Below, in pieces: positions 45,999 through 58,739 of a stretch of 64,000 nt of DNA. The notes below the pieces were generated by a model. It was given only the letters and a program-made list of their open reading frames with translations. It was not told the DNA's origin and did no database searches. The stretch comes from Zygnema cylindricum (lineage: Eukaryota; Streptophyta; Zygnematophyceae; Zygnematales; Zygnemataceae), in the NCBI GenBank assembly GCA_037447655.1, contig JBBHKE010001671.1:62001-126000 (forward strand). Reading direction: 5' to 3'. The stretch's first letter is position 1. Each line of letters starts with the position of its first letter. The translations under genes and the position numbers were made by a program.

Positions 45999-46518
45999 AG
46001 ATCCTTCACATGGAATGATCGCTTCACGGATGGATACAAGTATATAATCCGACGGTCATTGTTAATTCCCTACCTTTAAAGAATCCTGGTCGAATCTTCC
46101 ATACTACTGTTTTTCGAAAAAATACAACATGGTACGAAAATGGACAAATTTTTGTAAACAACCTCCGGTTTTTTTTTTTTTTTCATCTAATGGAGCTCTT
46201 CACCTTGAATGTGTTACCTCCTCCATCCTCTTTTTTGTTTTTGTTTTTTTTTCAACCTATGAACTTTTCTTTACCATTTTTTTTTTCTACGTTATTTTGC
46301 ACATTTTTTCTCCAGGACACCACCGATCGCTATTGGCCAATTAGAGCTCAGCATTTTTCTGGGCATTCAAAGTATTTTTTCCCCATTTCACACATTTTTC
46401 CAACTTTTAAGGTCTTACCGTTTGATTGCTTGCCTAAAAAAACAATGTATTGATGGTCACTCGCAAAGTCAAATGTTTTTGATTGCCCGGAAATTATATA
46501 GTACTATTCAGTACAGTA
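45999..46518. other. Unassigned AT-rich DNA
   Basis: T-rich sequence with homopolymer runs. I see no gene or element end. Confidence 0.5.
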
Positions 46519-46731
46519 CACGTTGTATGGCTATTAGTGTTATTTTTTTTTTCGCCACTTAAAACATCTTTTCTCCGTACACACTAGTCAGATTTTCACA
46601 TGGACACATATCAGAAGTGAGAGTCTTTGATTTCAATCCCAACCGTTAGATCCACAATTCGACAATCGTGTACGGCAAAAAGATGTTAAAAGTGGAAAAG
46701 AAAACATTAACCCTAATAGCCATATAGGGTG
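46519..46731. mobile_element. Small TA/CACCG-type MITE (213 bp)
   Basis: TA flanks both ends. CACGTTGTATGGCTATTAG pairs with CTAATAGCCATATAGGGTG. The interior inverted repeat TTCGCCACTTAAAACATC matches 34408-34623 and 62344-62506. Confidence 0.82.
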
Positions 46732-47846
46732 TACTATACTATGATAGATTATGGTCTAGTAGTGTACTATAGGGTATGACACAGTACTCACAGTACTGTT
46801 CAACGCCAATTGCTAGTAGCGTAGAAGTTTCTTTAGCGTTGTAACAGTAATACCGTATCGAACATGTTTATAAATGGGTATTTAGGTAGTATGATTATAG
46901 AATACTAAATTTGGTAGACGTCCGCGAAAGAATCACGCTATTTGGAGTTATATTTTAAAAGTTATAGCAATGGGTTTATTTAGGTGACAGCGTGGGGTCT
47001 AAATAACAAGTGGGTATCATTGAAATGGGTTAAGGGTCAAATTAGTACCGAAATTACGCGTGTACGTTTCATAAAGTTCTAACGAAACGTTTAGTATGCA
47101 CGGTGGTTCGTTTCGTACAAATTTTAGTACAAAACGTCACTTTCACTTAATGGAATTTCGTAGGAAGTTTCGCGTGCAAAATTTGTTACGCACGATCGTG
47201 CAAAGTCGCGTTTCGTTTGGCGCGCACTTTTGCACGTAAATGTTACATAGTGAAACGTAACGTTTGATTGGTTAGTAAAGTGCTAAGTAGTTAGTAAGAG
47301 ATTTCGCAAGTTTTTGCATTGGTTAGTCTAAGTTTTTGCTGATCAATGATTGGGCCCAGGTAATGTTGTTTTGAAAAGATAGTTTCGTGCATACGCAACA
47401 TTTTGTGCGTACGCAACATTTTGTATGCAAAGTATTAATTGTATTTACTGTGGAAGTTCGAAATGAAAGTGGCGTGAGCGACACTTATTGGAAATGGATG
47501 CCGACAGTACAGACTAATTTGGTTGAGGTGAGGTCAGTTCGTCAAGTGGATTGTGTGACCACGCGACAGGACATCAAGGATGTCGAATAAAGATCTACGG
47601 ACGGCGGCGCCCTCAGTTTGGTGAGGGACGCGAAATCGCGTCCATCACATGATATTTATTTTGGATGGTCCCGATTCTTTTGATAGAATTCGTAAGACTT
47701 ATAAATATTTAGCACTGTTTTGTCCTGTGTATTAATTATCAGTGTAGATCACGTACACTCACATTAATAGAGGTAGTCGATTGATTACGTACAGCTTGTA
47801 TGCCTCCGTACTGTTAATAGTAAGCTGTAGTATATATTTGTAAGAC
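46732..47846. other. Unassigned DNA, possible LTR remnant
   Basis: CpG-rich GTTTCGT/GCGC words around 47080-47230 and a TATAAATATTTAG at about 47700 resemble the layout of the E-type LTRs. I could not find LTR ends or a target duplication, so this is only a suggestion. Confidence 0.3.
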
Positions 47847-47849
47847 TTA

Positions 47850-48628
47850 GGGCGTGTCCCCATGTACTTGTAACTTAGCGAACTAAATTTGTATTTTAGC
47901 GCGGATCCGCCGGACCCGGTTTTCAAGTGTCCCTATGTCTGTAAGGACGAAATTGTAACTTACGCTTGTGACGATTGTATACGTCGACAATACCTGTGAC
48001 GGTGTCAACATCTACAATCTGTGGTCGCACATTATTTTTTGGAACTGCTTTGTGACGTCGCATGTATTACCGTGACATTGTAGACGTACCGCATTCCAGT
48101 CTGGTAGTTTCACGGTTGAAGAAGATGCGCTTTGCCCTTCGCGTCGCCTGTCCGCTCGAGGTGAAATGGCATCGGAATTTGAAGACCCCTGCAAATAAAA
48201 AATCCGTACTGGACGAAAACGGACAAAATCAAACAAACTGTGTACTTATTTTCGTCTTATCATTACGCAAACGGACAAAACATAGCGAACTATGTACTTT
48301 TTTTTGTCCTTCGAAATCGTAGAATATTTATCGAAATTTACAGCACGTGCGCAAATATGTTCCTATTTGTCAATCGAAAAAACCTAATTTTAAATCACAT
48401 CGCGCACGTGTTTTAAACATAAGGTTGAAGATGACGTTTTTTGTCGTCGAAGTGGGTCGAAAAGCACAAGACAACAAATTTTCGTACATCCTAAGTTCAA
48501 GGATGACAAAAATTGTACTTTGCAAATTTGCGATTCCTTCGTACGGTTGCAACTTAGGCAGTACGACGCTAAGTTTTACGGCAAAACGACAGAAAAAAAC
48601 GCGAACTTAGCCACATGGGGACACACCC
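47850..48628. mobile_element. Harbinger-type MITE, 779 bp
   Basis: The 16-bp ends GGGCGTGTCCCCATGT and ACATGGGGACACACCC are flanked by TTA on both sides (47847-47849, 48629-48631). The interior is non-coding and CpG rich and differs from the interior of the 53233 and 57613 copies. Confidence 0.88.
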
Positions 48629-49530
48629 TTAGTCATTTTAAGACTTAGGGAACTTTTAGACAAAAACTGTTTTGCTCCTTTTTGGTAATTTTAACTGAGA
48701 ATTGCTCTCAGTTGTATTGGCATAATTATCTGAAATTTTGCATGTGTGTTCCTCCTTGTATTGAAAATATTGTGGCAAATTTGCAGACCTAGTGTGCATC
48801 TGGTTTGCTTGGGGATTCATTGTGAAGTTGGTCAGATTTATCAAAGTTCTGGCAGCCAGTTTTTCTGCAACTTTGACTTGGTGATGTGGGAATTCTGGTG
48901 GGTATATTTATATGCAATTTGCTGGGGATTCTAAGTGGCCTAGGAAATATCAGTTTGCGAATTTTCAGCCTGGTTTGGTTATTCTGTAGAATTTTGAGTG
49001 GAATCAAAGTAAGCTGTTTTGGGGTAGTCTGTGGTGCTTCCGAGGGGAAATCCATGGCTGAAAATGGCTATGGAAAACAGGAGAAAGCTTGTTAAAACAG
49101 AGCGTTGACTCTGGCCTGGCGAGTCCAAGGCGATGATGGATAAATAGTGAAGTGTAAGAGGAGAGTAGACATCTTTTCCTTTGGAAGTTTGTGGAAATTC
49201 CGGCTGATCTTGGTCTTGAGGGATAATTACAAAATTGGAGAAAAGACATTTTGCATTGAAATCTCTTACTAACTAAATAGTGTTTTAGTAGTTAAGAGAC
49301 ATAATTATTAAGAGTGGAGAGTAGTGGAAAACACTTTAATAAGAAGGGTTGAGCCACAAAGGCAAGAGACCAAGCTAATGTTATGTGGACATAAGCTTCT
49401 TCTAATTTAAAGTTTATCCTTATGTGAGTGTTGTCCAATGTGGATGTGTATTTTCCAATGTGTGGAATGTGTGGTTGGGATTGTTTGTAGTAATGGGATT
49501 TTTCTGAAAGGTAGGAGATCCTGTTACATA

Positions 49531-49542
49531 TGATATCAAAGC
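49531..49542 (+). promoter_or_regulatory. Degenerate tRNA-Met primer-binding site
   Basis: TGATATCAAAGC differs by two transitions from TGGTATCAGAGC. It follows an LTR-like end CCTGTTACA, with two bases between. The LTR could start near 49090 (TGTTAAAACAGAGCG), but that is unproven. Confidence 0.55.
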
Positions 49543-50386
49543 TTTGGTTAGAAACCAGGGAGAAGTTTGCTCACCCTAAAATCGATTTCCGTGACCGGTG
49601 AGGGTGCTCTAACCTGTGTCGGTAGAACCACAATGTGAAGTGGTAGGGGATTGGAGGGAAACTAAGTGACCACACTGCCAGCGGCCGCTGGTTAGATGTG
49701 GGGCGTGCTAAGGCGGGGTGGGCAGTGTAGCCACTGCTGAAGCTCACTCTAATTACTTAGAGGCCAAACAAACTTGCCTTCTCCTAGCAATGATTCATGT
49801 GTAGAGGGAGGGCTTGAAGCAATGAAAGGCGAGGATGTGAAGATTAGAGAGTAAAAGATCCTGATGTAGTGGGAAGTGGGAAATTTGCTTATGGAGGAGA
49901 AGGAAAGTTAAAGGAGTACTTTACTTCTTTAAGAGCAAAGGAGTCCTGAAATGACTCAAAACTTTTCAAACCCTAAATTGTTACCTTTGATTGATTTCAA
50001 TTTTGTTGTTGCAAAATTTATGGTTAAATCTTTCCTTTGAGAGCTTTCAATTTTGCTATTGTAAAATTTGTGGGGAAATTCTTACCTTCTGTTTCAATGT
50101 TGGGAAATAAAAAATTTGAATTTGTACTAACTTACTGTCAATGTTTTTTTAATTTCTCAGATATTGATCTTTTTAAAGGATTTCTTAAGGAGAATAAGTT
50201 TTTGGATTGGAGCAATCTGAGGACTTCAAATCTGCGTCAAATTTCATTGGGAAATTATACTCCATATTTCTTTTGTTTGATTTCATTATGTGATAATTGC
50301 ATATTCTCCATGGAAACGTGAAATGGAGAATGCGTTGAATGTGTTGAATAAGTAGACGGTGAAATTGGTAAAAAGATTTAATAATC

Positions 50387-51000
50387 ATGCTGCCGCTGTG
50401 GATGAAACCATTTTTTGAATTGAAAAGTGAATTGAAAGTTGTCAAAGAAAATAGAAATGTTTCAAATGAGAAATTAGATGAACTTATTAACTTGATTCAC
50501 ACCAAGAATGATATAATTGACCAAAAGGGTGAGAGTAGTAAAAGGAATGCCAGTTTTAGGGAGGATGATCATGATAGACCTAAGAAGATAAGGGATCTGA
50601 AATTGTCTATTAGTGAGGCACCATCGTTTGATGGTAAGAGGATCGATGAGTTAGATGCTTGAATTTTTCATACAAGGTATTATTTGGAGTCTAGAAATTG
50701 CGATCGTAATGATTACACTTCTTTAGCGGTTAGCTGTCTGAAAGGCGATGCTCAGATTTGGTATTTTACTCAGAGAAGGTCTAAATTGATTCCTTATAAT
50801 GCTGATTGGGAAAATTTTAAAACCGCGATCAAATCGCGTTTCTTGTCTGTCACTTTTAAATCTAGAATGGAAGAAAAGTGGTTGAATTGTAAGCAGACTG
50901 GATCTGTGAAGGATTATATTGTGGAATTTGACTCATCTAGCATTCATGTCATAGGTTTGACTGATGAAATGGCTAAATTGCATTTCTTGAACTATTTGAA
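50387..51000 (+). pseudogene. Ty3/gypsy gag fragment (Retrotrans_gag)
   Basis: Typical gypsy gag features: a coiled-coil-like leader (ELKSELKVVKENRNVSNEKL), APSFDGKRIDELDA, and a TGA at 50660 where a Trp is expected. LAVSCLKGDAQIWYFTQRRS and CKQTGSVKDYIVEFDSSSIH then lead to LTDEMAKLHFLNYL. The match to the Retrotrans_gag (PF03732) pattern ends near 51000, and no zinc knuckle or protease follows. The start shown is the first Met of the conserved frame. Confidence 0.75.
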
Positions 51001-53232
51001 TGTTTTTAGCATTTTTTGTTACTTGACCTGCAGTACCTTGGTGCTCCAATTTGAACCAGAAAGCTGGCCTTCGTTTTCCTCGACGGTAATATTTCACTGG
51101 AAATGTGTGGACAACTATTGGTCACATTGTTATGCAACCTAATTATCATAATAAAGAATCTTCCTGTAAACTGCCATTAAGTGTCCTGCAAAATTGAATT
51201 TATCCACAGATTTGAGCCATTCTTAAGGCCAAAGTCCTCATATTGCTAACTTTACCGAGCTTCTTTCTTTTGAGGGTTCTAATGTGGATAAAATCATTTT
51301 TCTATTTTGTTGCCTGTTGTATTTCTGGTATCTGTTATGCTTTCTCGTTTTGGTTATAGTGCAGGACCCTTGCCAAGATTGTTGGTTTGAAATTTTGCAT
51401 ACTTTTTCTTCCAAGTCTCATGCAGCTGAAGAGGTTGTCTCAAAAAAGTCAGAGGAGGTTCAGATTCAGAAAAATGGCCGGGCTACTTTTTCGTAAAAAC
51501 CGGCCGAGCAGTGATGGAAGTAGGGAAGAAGCTCATTGTCTGTTATGAATTTATGTTTTGGAGCTTTTGTGTTGCAAGGGACAACAGATTGTTTCAGAAG
51601 CCCTTTTTGTTTTTCTGGTTTGGTAGAAGAAGGCAGTTGTCACTGTCACGAATGCATGATTATTGGCAGTAGTACCGTGTCTAAGCTGGAGGGTTGTGAT
51701 CATTTTTTGAATTTTTATTGACTCCTGTCTTTGCTTCTTTTGTCCTTTATGTTTTTGTCAGATAAAGTACAGTTGAAAAACAACACTAGAGGAAGGACAT
51801 AGCCTGTTTGTTGCTGTTTCATTTAGTGCATGATATGTTAGATGCTATTTGAAGCTGTCATCTGTGCTTCTATTGGCTCACTTTTCTTTCCATCATATTT
51901 CTTTTTCGTTTTGGATCTGTGCTCCCATTTGTAAAACTTTAATAGAAAATTCTACTTGTTGGTCATTCTGCAGAACTTGTTTACCAATTTATCACTTTTG
52001 TTGGATCCCTCATGCATCCTTCTCTTTCTCTAGGAGAGAAAAGTGTCAACAATAATCTTAAGGAGTCAGGTCTGGCCCTCATTCTTGCATTTTTTACTTC
52101 ATTCTAACAGGCTGGTTTTCCACGACAATTCACCATTCAACAAGGATATGAACTTATTGCTGTTTTGACATTTTTTGTAGAGAAACAAAAAAAAGGTTAA
52201 TGTGGCATTCGCTGTTTGGCATACTCTCTTAATTCATAAAGACTCTCTTAATTCATAAAGAGACATTGGAAAACGTTTTTGACTTCAAATTCTTAAACCA
52301 TGTATGTATTTTATGCTAAGAATTGACTTTTCTTCTCAATCTGACTTGAAATCACATGCTTCCATGCTCCCTTGTTTTAAGTTTCTACCAATTCTTTCTA
52401 AAGCAACAATAATCTGCGACCATTTTGTACGACCATTCACTCCATTTGGGAGCAATTGCAGCTTCGTAAAATAGTTCGAACATAACACTTCAAATTAAAT
52501 TTGTTTTTTGGTTTTAGCAAAAATTGAGTCATGGAAACAGTATGTCTCAAGAGCCGGTATCCAGCGCTAAACCGAAAGTACATTTCCCCTCTTGTGTTTT
52601 CTTTAGTCTCAACGATTTGGTCATTTTTTGCATTTTTTTCATTCTTCATGATGTCATTCCATTTCGTCTCTTTAGCAATCCGCTGGTTGTCATTCGTTGA
52701 CAATGGTAGTACGGACGAATGAATCGAACCTAACCTAAAAAATACATTTTTTGAAATAATTATTTGGTACTTTTTAAAAAACAAAAAAATTGGCACAGAA
52801 AAAGGCAGAGAAAGTTAGGTCGCATCGAAGATACCGACCTCGAATGATTACGGCAATAGTGGCATGGCAAGAAATAAAGAGTATCCAGGATGACACGTGT
52901 GTATCCTTTATGACACGTGTGTCCTTTGGTCACGCTTTGACGAATATTTAACCTTCCAGGTATTCTACCGAAGTGGAAATGTATTATAAAGCATGTATTG
53001 TACAATGACACGTCAGCATTTCAAAATCTACATCTTCCTATCGTCCTATATTCCTATTTCTAGTATCCTAAGCTGCGAATAGAAAAAAAGGAATAAACCG
53101 AAAAAGTCTCCAGATACATTGGATGAAAAATTCATCCCTGGTAAAGCAAAACCGGCCTTTATTGTCGCCTTAATGACATTATTATCTCTGGCAATACCTT
53201 TATTGCGGTCAGATTCGATCCACCTTAATTAA
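51001..53232. other. Unassigned DNA after the gypsy gag
   Basis: Mostly T-rich, with no conserved domain in open frames of 60-119 codons. A short perfect tandem repeat ACTCTCTTAATTCATAAAG lies near 52224-52261. From about 52400 CpG density rises again. Confidence 0.5.
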
Positions 53233-54193
53233 GGGTATCTTCGCATGTGGTAAAGTTACAGTTATTTCGTGTCGTTTTCCTTCATAACTTAGAAAAAAAC
53301 GAGAAAATCCGCAGCCGTACCAAAAAATTGAAATTAGCACCGTACAAGTTACATTGCAGTGAAACTTTAGACGTACGTAAGTTTGTCGACTAGCGCGATG
53401 CAATTTGTCGTTTAGCGCATTTCGACCCATTTTCGCGTCCTTTCATCACACGTTCAAACTTTACGTCAAATCACCTCGCGAGGTGATTTTAAATATAGTC
53501 CAAAAAGGAGAGCGAGTAGGAAGATGTTGTCGCACATGTCAGATTTTTTGACAATTTTTGTCCGCGGGTACCAAAAAAAAAACCCACTGCACGTTTCCAA
53601 CCTGAGCGTGACTTTTTTCCGTGCGCTTTTTTCCGTACAGGGTCCGTGGAGGGGGGTTTCGACCAACTGACGCCATTTCGCAAAAGCGAAGATGGTGAAA
53701 GCGCCTCTCTTTCTCTCCCTCTTCACCTAACGCGTCTATCTCACAATTCTTGCAATGAAAAAATGCAAGAAAGGTATCAAATGAAAGATCTATGAAAAAT
53801 ATTTCTTTTGGCTGTCTTTTAGCTTATTTTGATGGCAAGTAGAGTGAGAACGGACGAAAAAAAAAATCAGAAAACCATGGCGGAATGTTTTGGAATTAGT
53901 GACGTCGACGCTATCATAAGTACCCTTGACGTCAAAATGTCACAAACTCTAAACATATACAATGTCACAAGTAGGTAGACGTCTACAACCGTCTCTATTT
54001 TGTAAACGTCATCGATTGTCGTGAGTTTTGTAATCGTGTACAATCGTCACAAATTACACCCACGTCTACATTCGTCACAATTTAAAGTTACGATTTCATT
54101 TCTTTACATACAAATGCTCTGAAAATTGTACGGAGAATCTTCACTAAAAAACAAAGTAACAACACTAAGTTTCGGTTACATGCGAAAATACCC
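53233..54193. mobile_element. Harbinger-type MITE, 961 bp
   Basis: The ends GGGTATCTTCGCATGT and ACATGCGAAAATACCC match at 15 of 16 positions and are flanked by TAA on both sides. The interior aligns in direct orientation with 57613-58568, for example CAAGTAGAG, GTGACGTCGACG and GTAGACGTCTA. It includes several GTCTACAACCGTCAC-like words. No protein is encoded. Confidence 0.87.
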
Positions 54194-54196
54194 TAA

Positions 54197-55039
54197 GGTA
54201 CAACAAAAAGCTGGTGTACCTTGAGAGAACATTTTTACTATTGTAAAAAATTTTGGAAGAAAATATAACCCCAATAAAAAAAGCTTTGCAGATAACCCTA
54301 AAAAAATTAGTTGCTCAGCCAAACCTGCAATAGTGTGGCGTCCGTTTGAACCGGAAATTCGATGAAAGAAACCTTAGAAAAAAAGTAAAAAAAAAAAAAA
54401 AAACTGAAAATAGCACAGAATATCTACAATGTTGTTTAGCGCTGTCACTAATACACTGAAAAAACCGTAAAAACATCTCATAAATACATCCTGTGTATTT
54501 CACAAAAGACAAAAAAATTGTAACCTATAGCGCTTTCTGGTTTTCTACAAGAAAAAATATTTTTCTTTTGCAAAATTATTGGCCTATATATACAATCTTG
54601 GATGGATTTTAATCGAGCTCGGATACACTTTCTTTCAAAGTAATCATTTTTTTTCAACACAATTTGTATTATCGTAAGATTCTAAGTATATCATATCGCA
54701 CTAATCTCCGCCAAAAAATCCGGGCCGAATCTCAGCCTTCGAAATTGAACCAGATTTCGTGCGATTTTCATCATATTCGGAACCATATTTAGGGAGGATT
54801 TCACGACTGATTTGAAGTTGTACCGAAAAAGAAACGTGCGAATGCCAAATTCGTTTTAAATATTTTGTCTCAAAGTCGGTAAGGATCAAATTAAATTTGT
54901 ATCCATCACACCAGAAATATTGTGGATACCAGATTTAAACCAGCATTAGTGTGGATTTTATCAGTATATAAATAAGAGTCTTTCAGACGCCTTTGTGTAA
55001 AGCCTTATATAGGCGGTGTGTCTGTCAAGGATTTTTTGT
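54197..55039. other. Unassigned AT-rich DNA
   Basis: Contains an A-run of 18 at about 54386 and no recognisable gene. It ends at the start of the satellite field. Confidence 0.5.
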
Positions 55040-55825
55040 GTCCGAGGTACGGAAGGCCGTACCGTTGGCACGATGTAGCATTGCCTCCCGTCGCTGTGCA
55101 AGCCGCTGTACCGCTGGCATAATTCCACGCTGCCGCCCGCCGGTTGGCGTAATGCTACGCTGCCGCCGCTGGCGGAATTCTACGATGCCGGCAGCTGGCG
55201 TAATTCTACGCTGCCGGCCGCTGGCGTAATTCTACGCTGCCGGCTGCTGGCGTAATTCTACGCGGCCGCCTGCCAGCTGGCAGTTTTCTACGCTGCCGAC
55301 CGCTGGCGTAATTCTACGATGCCGGCCGCTGGCGTAATTCTACGCTGCCGGCTGCTGGCGTAATTCTAAGCTGCCGCCGGGTGGCGTAATTTCTACGCTG
55401 CCGGCCGCTGGCGTAATTCTACGCTGCCGCCTGCCAGCTGGCAGTTTTCTACGCTGCCGGCCGCTGGCGTGATTTTACGTAATAAATTTTTGCTAGCGTC
55501 GCATTATAGAGCGCCATACCAATGGCGTAATATAAAATTGCCAACCGTCGCTGTGCAAATCGCCGTACGGTTGGCGTAATGTTATACTGCCAACCGTCGG
55601 TGTGCAAATCGCCATACGGCAATCATATTGTTACGCTGACAGCCGTCGGTGTACAGACTGCCGTATGGCTGGCGTAATGTTACACTGACAACCGTCGGTG
55701 TACAGACGCCGTACCGCTACAGTACTGTAGCGTTGCCTGTGTCGCGGTAAAGACAATCGTATGGCTGGCACAATGTAGCATTGTCGTGCGTCGCGGTACA
55801 AACCGCCATACGACTGGCACAATGT
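55040..55825. repeat. Satellite field: ~60-bp units with an inner 26-bp minisatellite
   Basis: Both flanks are built of degenerate ~60 bp units of the form GGCGTAATGTTACACTGCC then GTCGGTGTGCAAATCGCC. Between about 55130 and 55490 a sub-part, CTGGCGTAATTCTACGCTGCC plus GGCCG, is amplified as a GC-rich 26-bp minisatellite of about fourteen copies. The larger unit continues after the MITE insertion at 56378-56460. The short ORFs here are artefacts. Confidence 0.85.
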
Positions 55826-55826
55826 A

Positions 55827-56377
55827 CACCGAGAATCGTTATTAATGTCAAAGTTTAAATATTGTTGAAGAAAATTTACCGTAATTGATGATAATTAAGA
55901 TTTTTTTTTATTTTTTTTTAAAGGTGTATTATAATTTCGGCTTAATGGTAATTTGGGAACAACAAAAATGGAATATTCGCCGTACGATTATATACATTAA
56001 TATACGTATTTGTACAAAATATTAGAAACCGTACGCCGTCGTGAAAGTTAAATATCTGTACAGGTCAAGCTAATCTACATGTCATAATAATCCCGTTTTA
56101 ATCCTGTTTTTTTAGCGCACATTCTTATAAATGAGCATATGATTTAATTCATTTTTTGTAAAATTTTCACTTAGAGAAGTACATTTATGTACGGTCAAAC
56201 ATCGACCGTACATCACACTATTTAGATCTTATTGTATTTTCGTTCTTTACCCTATTTTATACGGTACCTTAATTAACGTCAAAGAAAAATTAAAATCATC
56301 TAATCCTATTTGAGGAAAAAAATCAAAATTTAAAAAACCCAAATTAGTGACTTTGACACTAATAACGATTCACAATG
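55827..56377. mobile_element. TA/CACCG MITE, 551 bp copy inside the satellite
   Basis: TA flanks both sides (55825-55826, 56378-56379). It is the inverted homologue of 24776-25314 along its whole length. Satellite sequence stands immediately on either side (GGCACAATG before, GCGTTGTCGTG after), so it inserted into an existing array. Confidence 0.88.
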
Positions 56378-56852
56378 TAGCGTTGTCGTGGGTCGCAGTA
56401 CGGACCGCCATACCGCTAGCACAATGTAGCGTTGTCGTGCGTCGCAATATAGAGCCGTACGCCTGACACAATCTAAAGTTGCCAACAGTCCCCAGCAAAG
56501 ACTACCACCCGTACCGGCCCCTGAAAAAGCGTCGTTAAAAGTAAGTGCGGTCCGCCAAAAAGAGACGCATAGCGTGCAGATTGACCATAGATGTCCCGTG
56601 CGCATAATACGCACGAAACAAACGAGCGAATACTATGCACGATACGCATTTAACGTTGAATAAAATGCTATAAAATGCGTATCTGCCTATGTAGCAATAT
56701 ATTTTTGTACATTTCCTGACGATGTCCCTACACTTTGCACCTTTAAGGGTTATTTATAGGATTTTTAGGGCTTTAGAGTACCTTTCCTTGCATTCCGTAT
56801 GTTTCAGTATAACTGCTCCACACTTTTCATACATGTAAGTACATCGTCCGTA
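56362..56852. repeat. ~490-bp duplication, copy 1
   Basis: Nearly identical to 59385-59875, with single-base differences only. It spans the last bases of the MITE right terminus, the adjoining satellite units and a GTGCGCATAATACGCACG palindromic segment. A third, partial copy of that palindromic segment occurs at about 58645-58735. Confidence 0.92.
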
Positions 56853-57609
56853 GAATACTTTCATTTTCAAAGGTTTCATTTCGTGCCGTTCTTTAATTTG
56901 CGTCTAAGTTCAACGTAACGCTTCGCGATTAAATTTCATATTTGCGGCTAAGTTAAAAGTGAGCATGTGCTCTCAATGCGGAGGTCACATAAAGGTAGAA
57001 CGTGACTGTGCGCAACAGTTTTATTTACATGTGGTTGCCGGAGCTATGTTACTGTAAACCTTGGTCGGTCGTGTGAAATGTTGATTTTATTATGACGGTC
57101 GACGTTCGCAAGAGCGACAATATTTTAATAAGTTGTAATAATAGCTTGAAAGTAAAAGTTGTTCAACTAATTGTTCCTCAAATTTAAACTCAGCGGTACT
57201 TTAATTGTACCAATGTGTACTTAAAACGCACATTCTTTGACAAAGTGACGTAAGTGACTGTGAGCAACCAAAATAGTCACTACCATTATCAGTTCCTTTT
57301 AATTATTGGGCACCTTAACTATAAATGTTGGTAAACGTATCATGCAGTATTCATCACAATTTAGTTCATGTCAAGGAGCTACAGTAAGTCTCCACTGCAA
57401 GTTACAGTCAGTTTTTCACGTTTCTTCAGTTAGATTTTCTAGTCACTTTTCTACGTTTCTCACAGTTATATTTTCTTTGTATATTTACACACACGTTTCT
57501 ATGTGTTTATCAGCTAAACTATTTTTGCATCTTCACAGTCAAGTCGCTACACTTCCTACAGTTATATTTTCTTTGTAGCTTTCGAGCTACGTTTCTACGT
57601 AACTTCCAT
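56853..57609. other. Unassigned DNA
   Basis: No element ends or conserved coding sequence seen. A 90-codon open frame at 57306-57578 has repeated TTTTCTTTGTA words and no domain. Confidence 0.45.
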
Positions 57610-57612
57610 TTA

Positions 57613-58568
57613 GGGTACGTCCCATGTATTATTGTATCCACTTTAATCTGCCGTTTTCACCCAAAACGCAGTTCCGTACAAGAAAAACTTTAGCCGTACA
57701 AAAAAAAAAAATTCTTTAAAAGTATAACAAATGTCTAGTCGATACTTTGAATGTACTTCATGTTAATCGTCATGTGAACCCATTTTGGCGTTTTCCTTTT
57801 TTCGACCCCCAGGCATGAGAATCCAACCCGTCAAAATACTTCATAAAAAATCGCCTCGCGACTAAATTTCAGGGAATAAACAACGAATGAAAAATGACCC
57901 ACGTACGCGACACACGAGTGGGAACATTTTAGGGTGAGGGAGAGTACTTGGTATTTTTCTCCCTGCCCGTCACGCGCATGTATGGAATAGACAAGGATGT
58001 ATGGAAAAAATTTGCAGGGGTCTCGGACCTCCATTGTCATTCATGGGTCCTCGGTAGAATTTTGCGTCGTCGTCGCCTCTCCCCTCTCCCTCTCAAACTA
58101 TCACTTTTATCTCACACTTTTTAGAAAGAAGCACCACAAAACTGGTATGAAATGATAGATATTTGAAAAATATATTTTTTGACTACCTTACTGTATATTT
58201 TTACGTCAAGTAGAGCGAAAAAGGTAGAGAAAAATAAATCGGGTAGCCATGGCCGATAAATTCTTGAATCAGTGACGTCGACGTTGTCACAAATGAGCGT
58301 GACGTCATAATGTTACAAAAACCGTAAACATCTACCCTGTCACAAAATTACAATAATGTAGACGTCTATAACTGTCGTTGTTTTTATTGGTGTGACCAAT
58401 TTCGTAGTCGTCGTCACCTGTCTCAAAGTTGTACCTACGTCTACAACCGTCACATGTCAAAGTTCCAATTTCATTTTCGCATATAGGGACGCTTTCCAAA
58501 GTATTACGGAACACTTCACTACATTACAAAGTACTTTTTCAAAGTATCGCTTACATGGGCATGTACCC
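57613..58568. mobile_element. Harbinger-type MITE, 956 bp
   Basis: TTA lies on both sides. The ends GGGTACGTCCCATGTA and TACATGGGCATGTACCC pair. It aligns in direct orientation with 53233-54193. The copies share ends but the interior has many substitutions, so they are not recent sisters. Confidence 0.88.
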
Positions 58569-58739
58569 TTAGATTTACATTATTCTTCAAGGCTACAGTA
58601 GTTAACTACACCGCAAATCGTAATAAGAGTAAAGAAATAATCATAGTTGTCCCGTGCGCATAATACGCACAAAATGAACGCGCGAATACTACGCACGATA
58701 CGCATTTAACGATGAAAAAAATGTTATAAAATGCGTACG

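Larger units (their letters stand above)
48632..52250 (+). mobile_element. CpG-poor Ty3/gypsy-type retrotransposon remnant
   Basis: The interval is conspicuously poor in CpG compared with both sides. It contains a candidate LTR end and primer site (49528-49542) and a Ty3/gypsy-type gag (50387-51000). No protease, RT or integrase follows, so it is a truncated or decayed copy. Limits are approximate. Confidence 0.6.

Noticed and set aside
45999-46003. Target duplication AGATC for copia E
   Set aside because: The left flank near 35060 has AGATG, but the LTR start there cannot be fixed to the base, so the match may be chance.
46990-47846. A second solo LTR of the E group
   Set aside because: It has a TATA-like motif and similar words, but no LTR ends or target duplication could be found.
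55040-55825. CRISPR-like array
   Set aside because: Repeats are contiguous without unique spacers, units are degenerate and the sequence context is eukaryotic.
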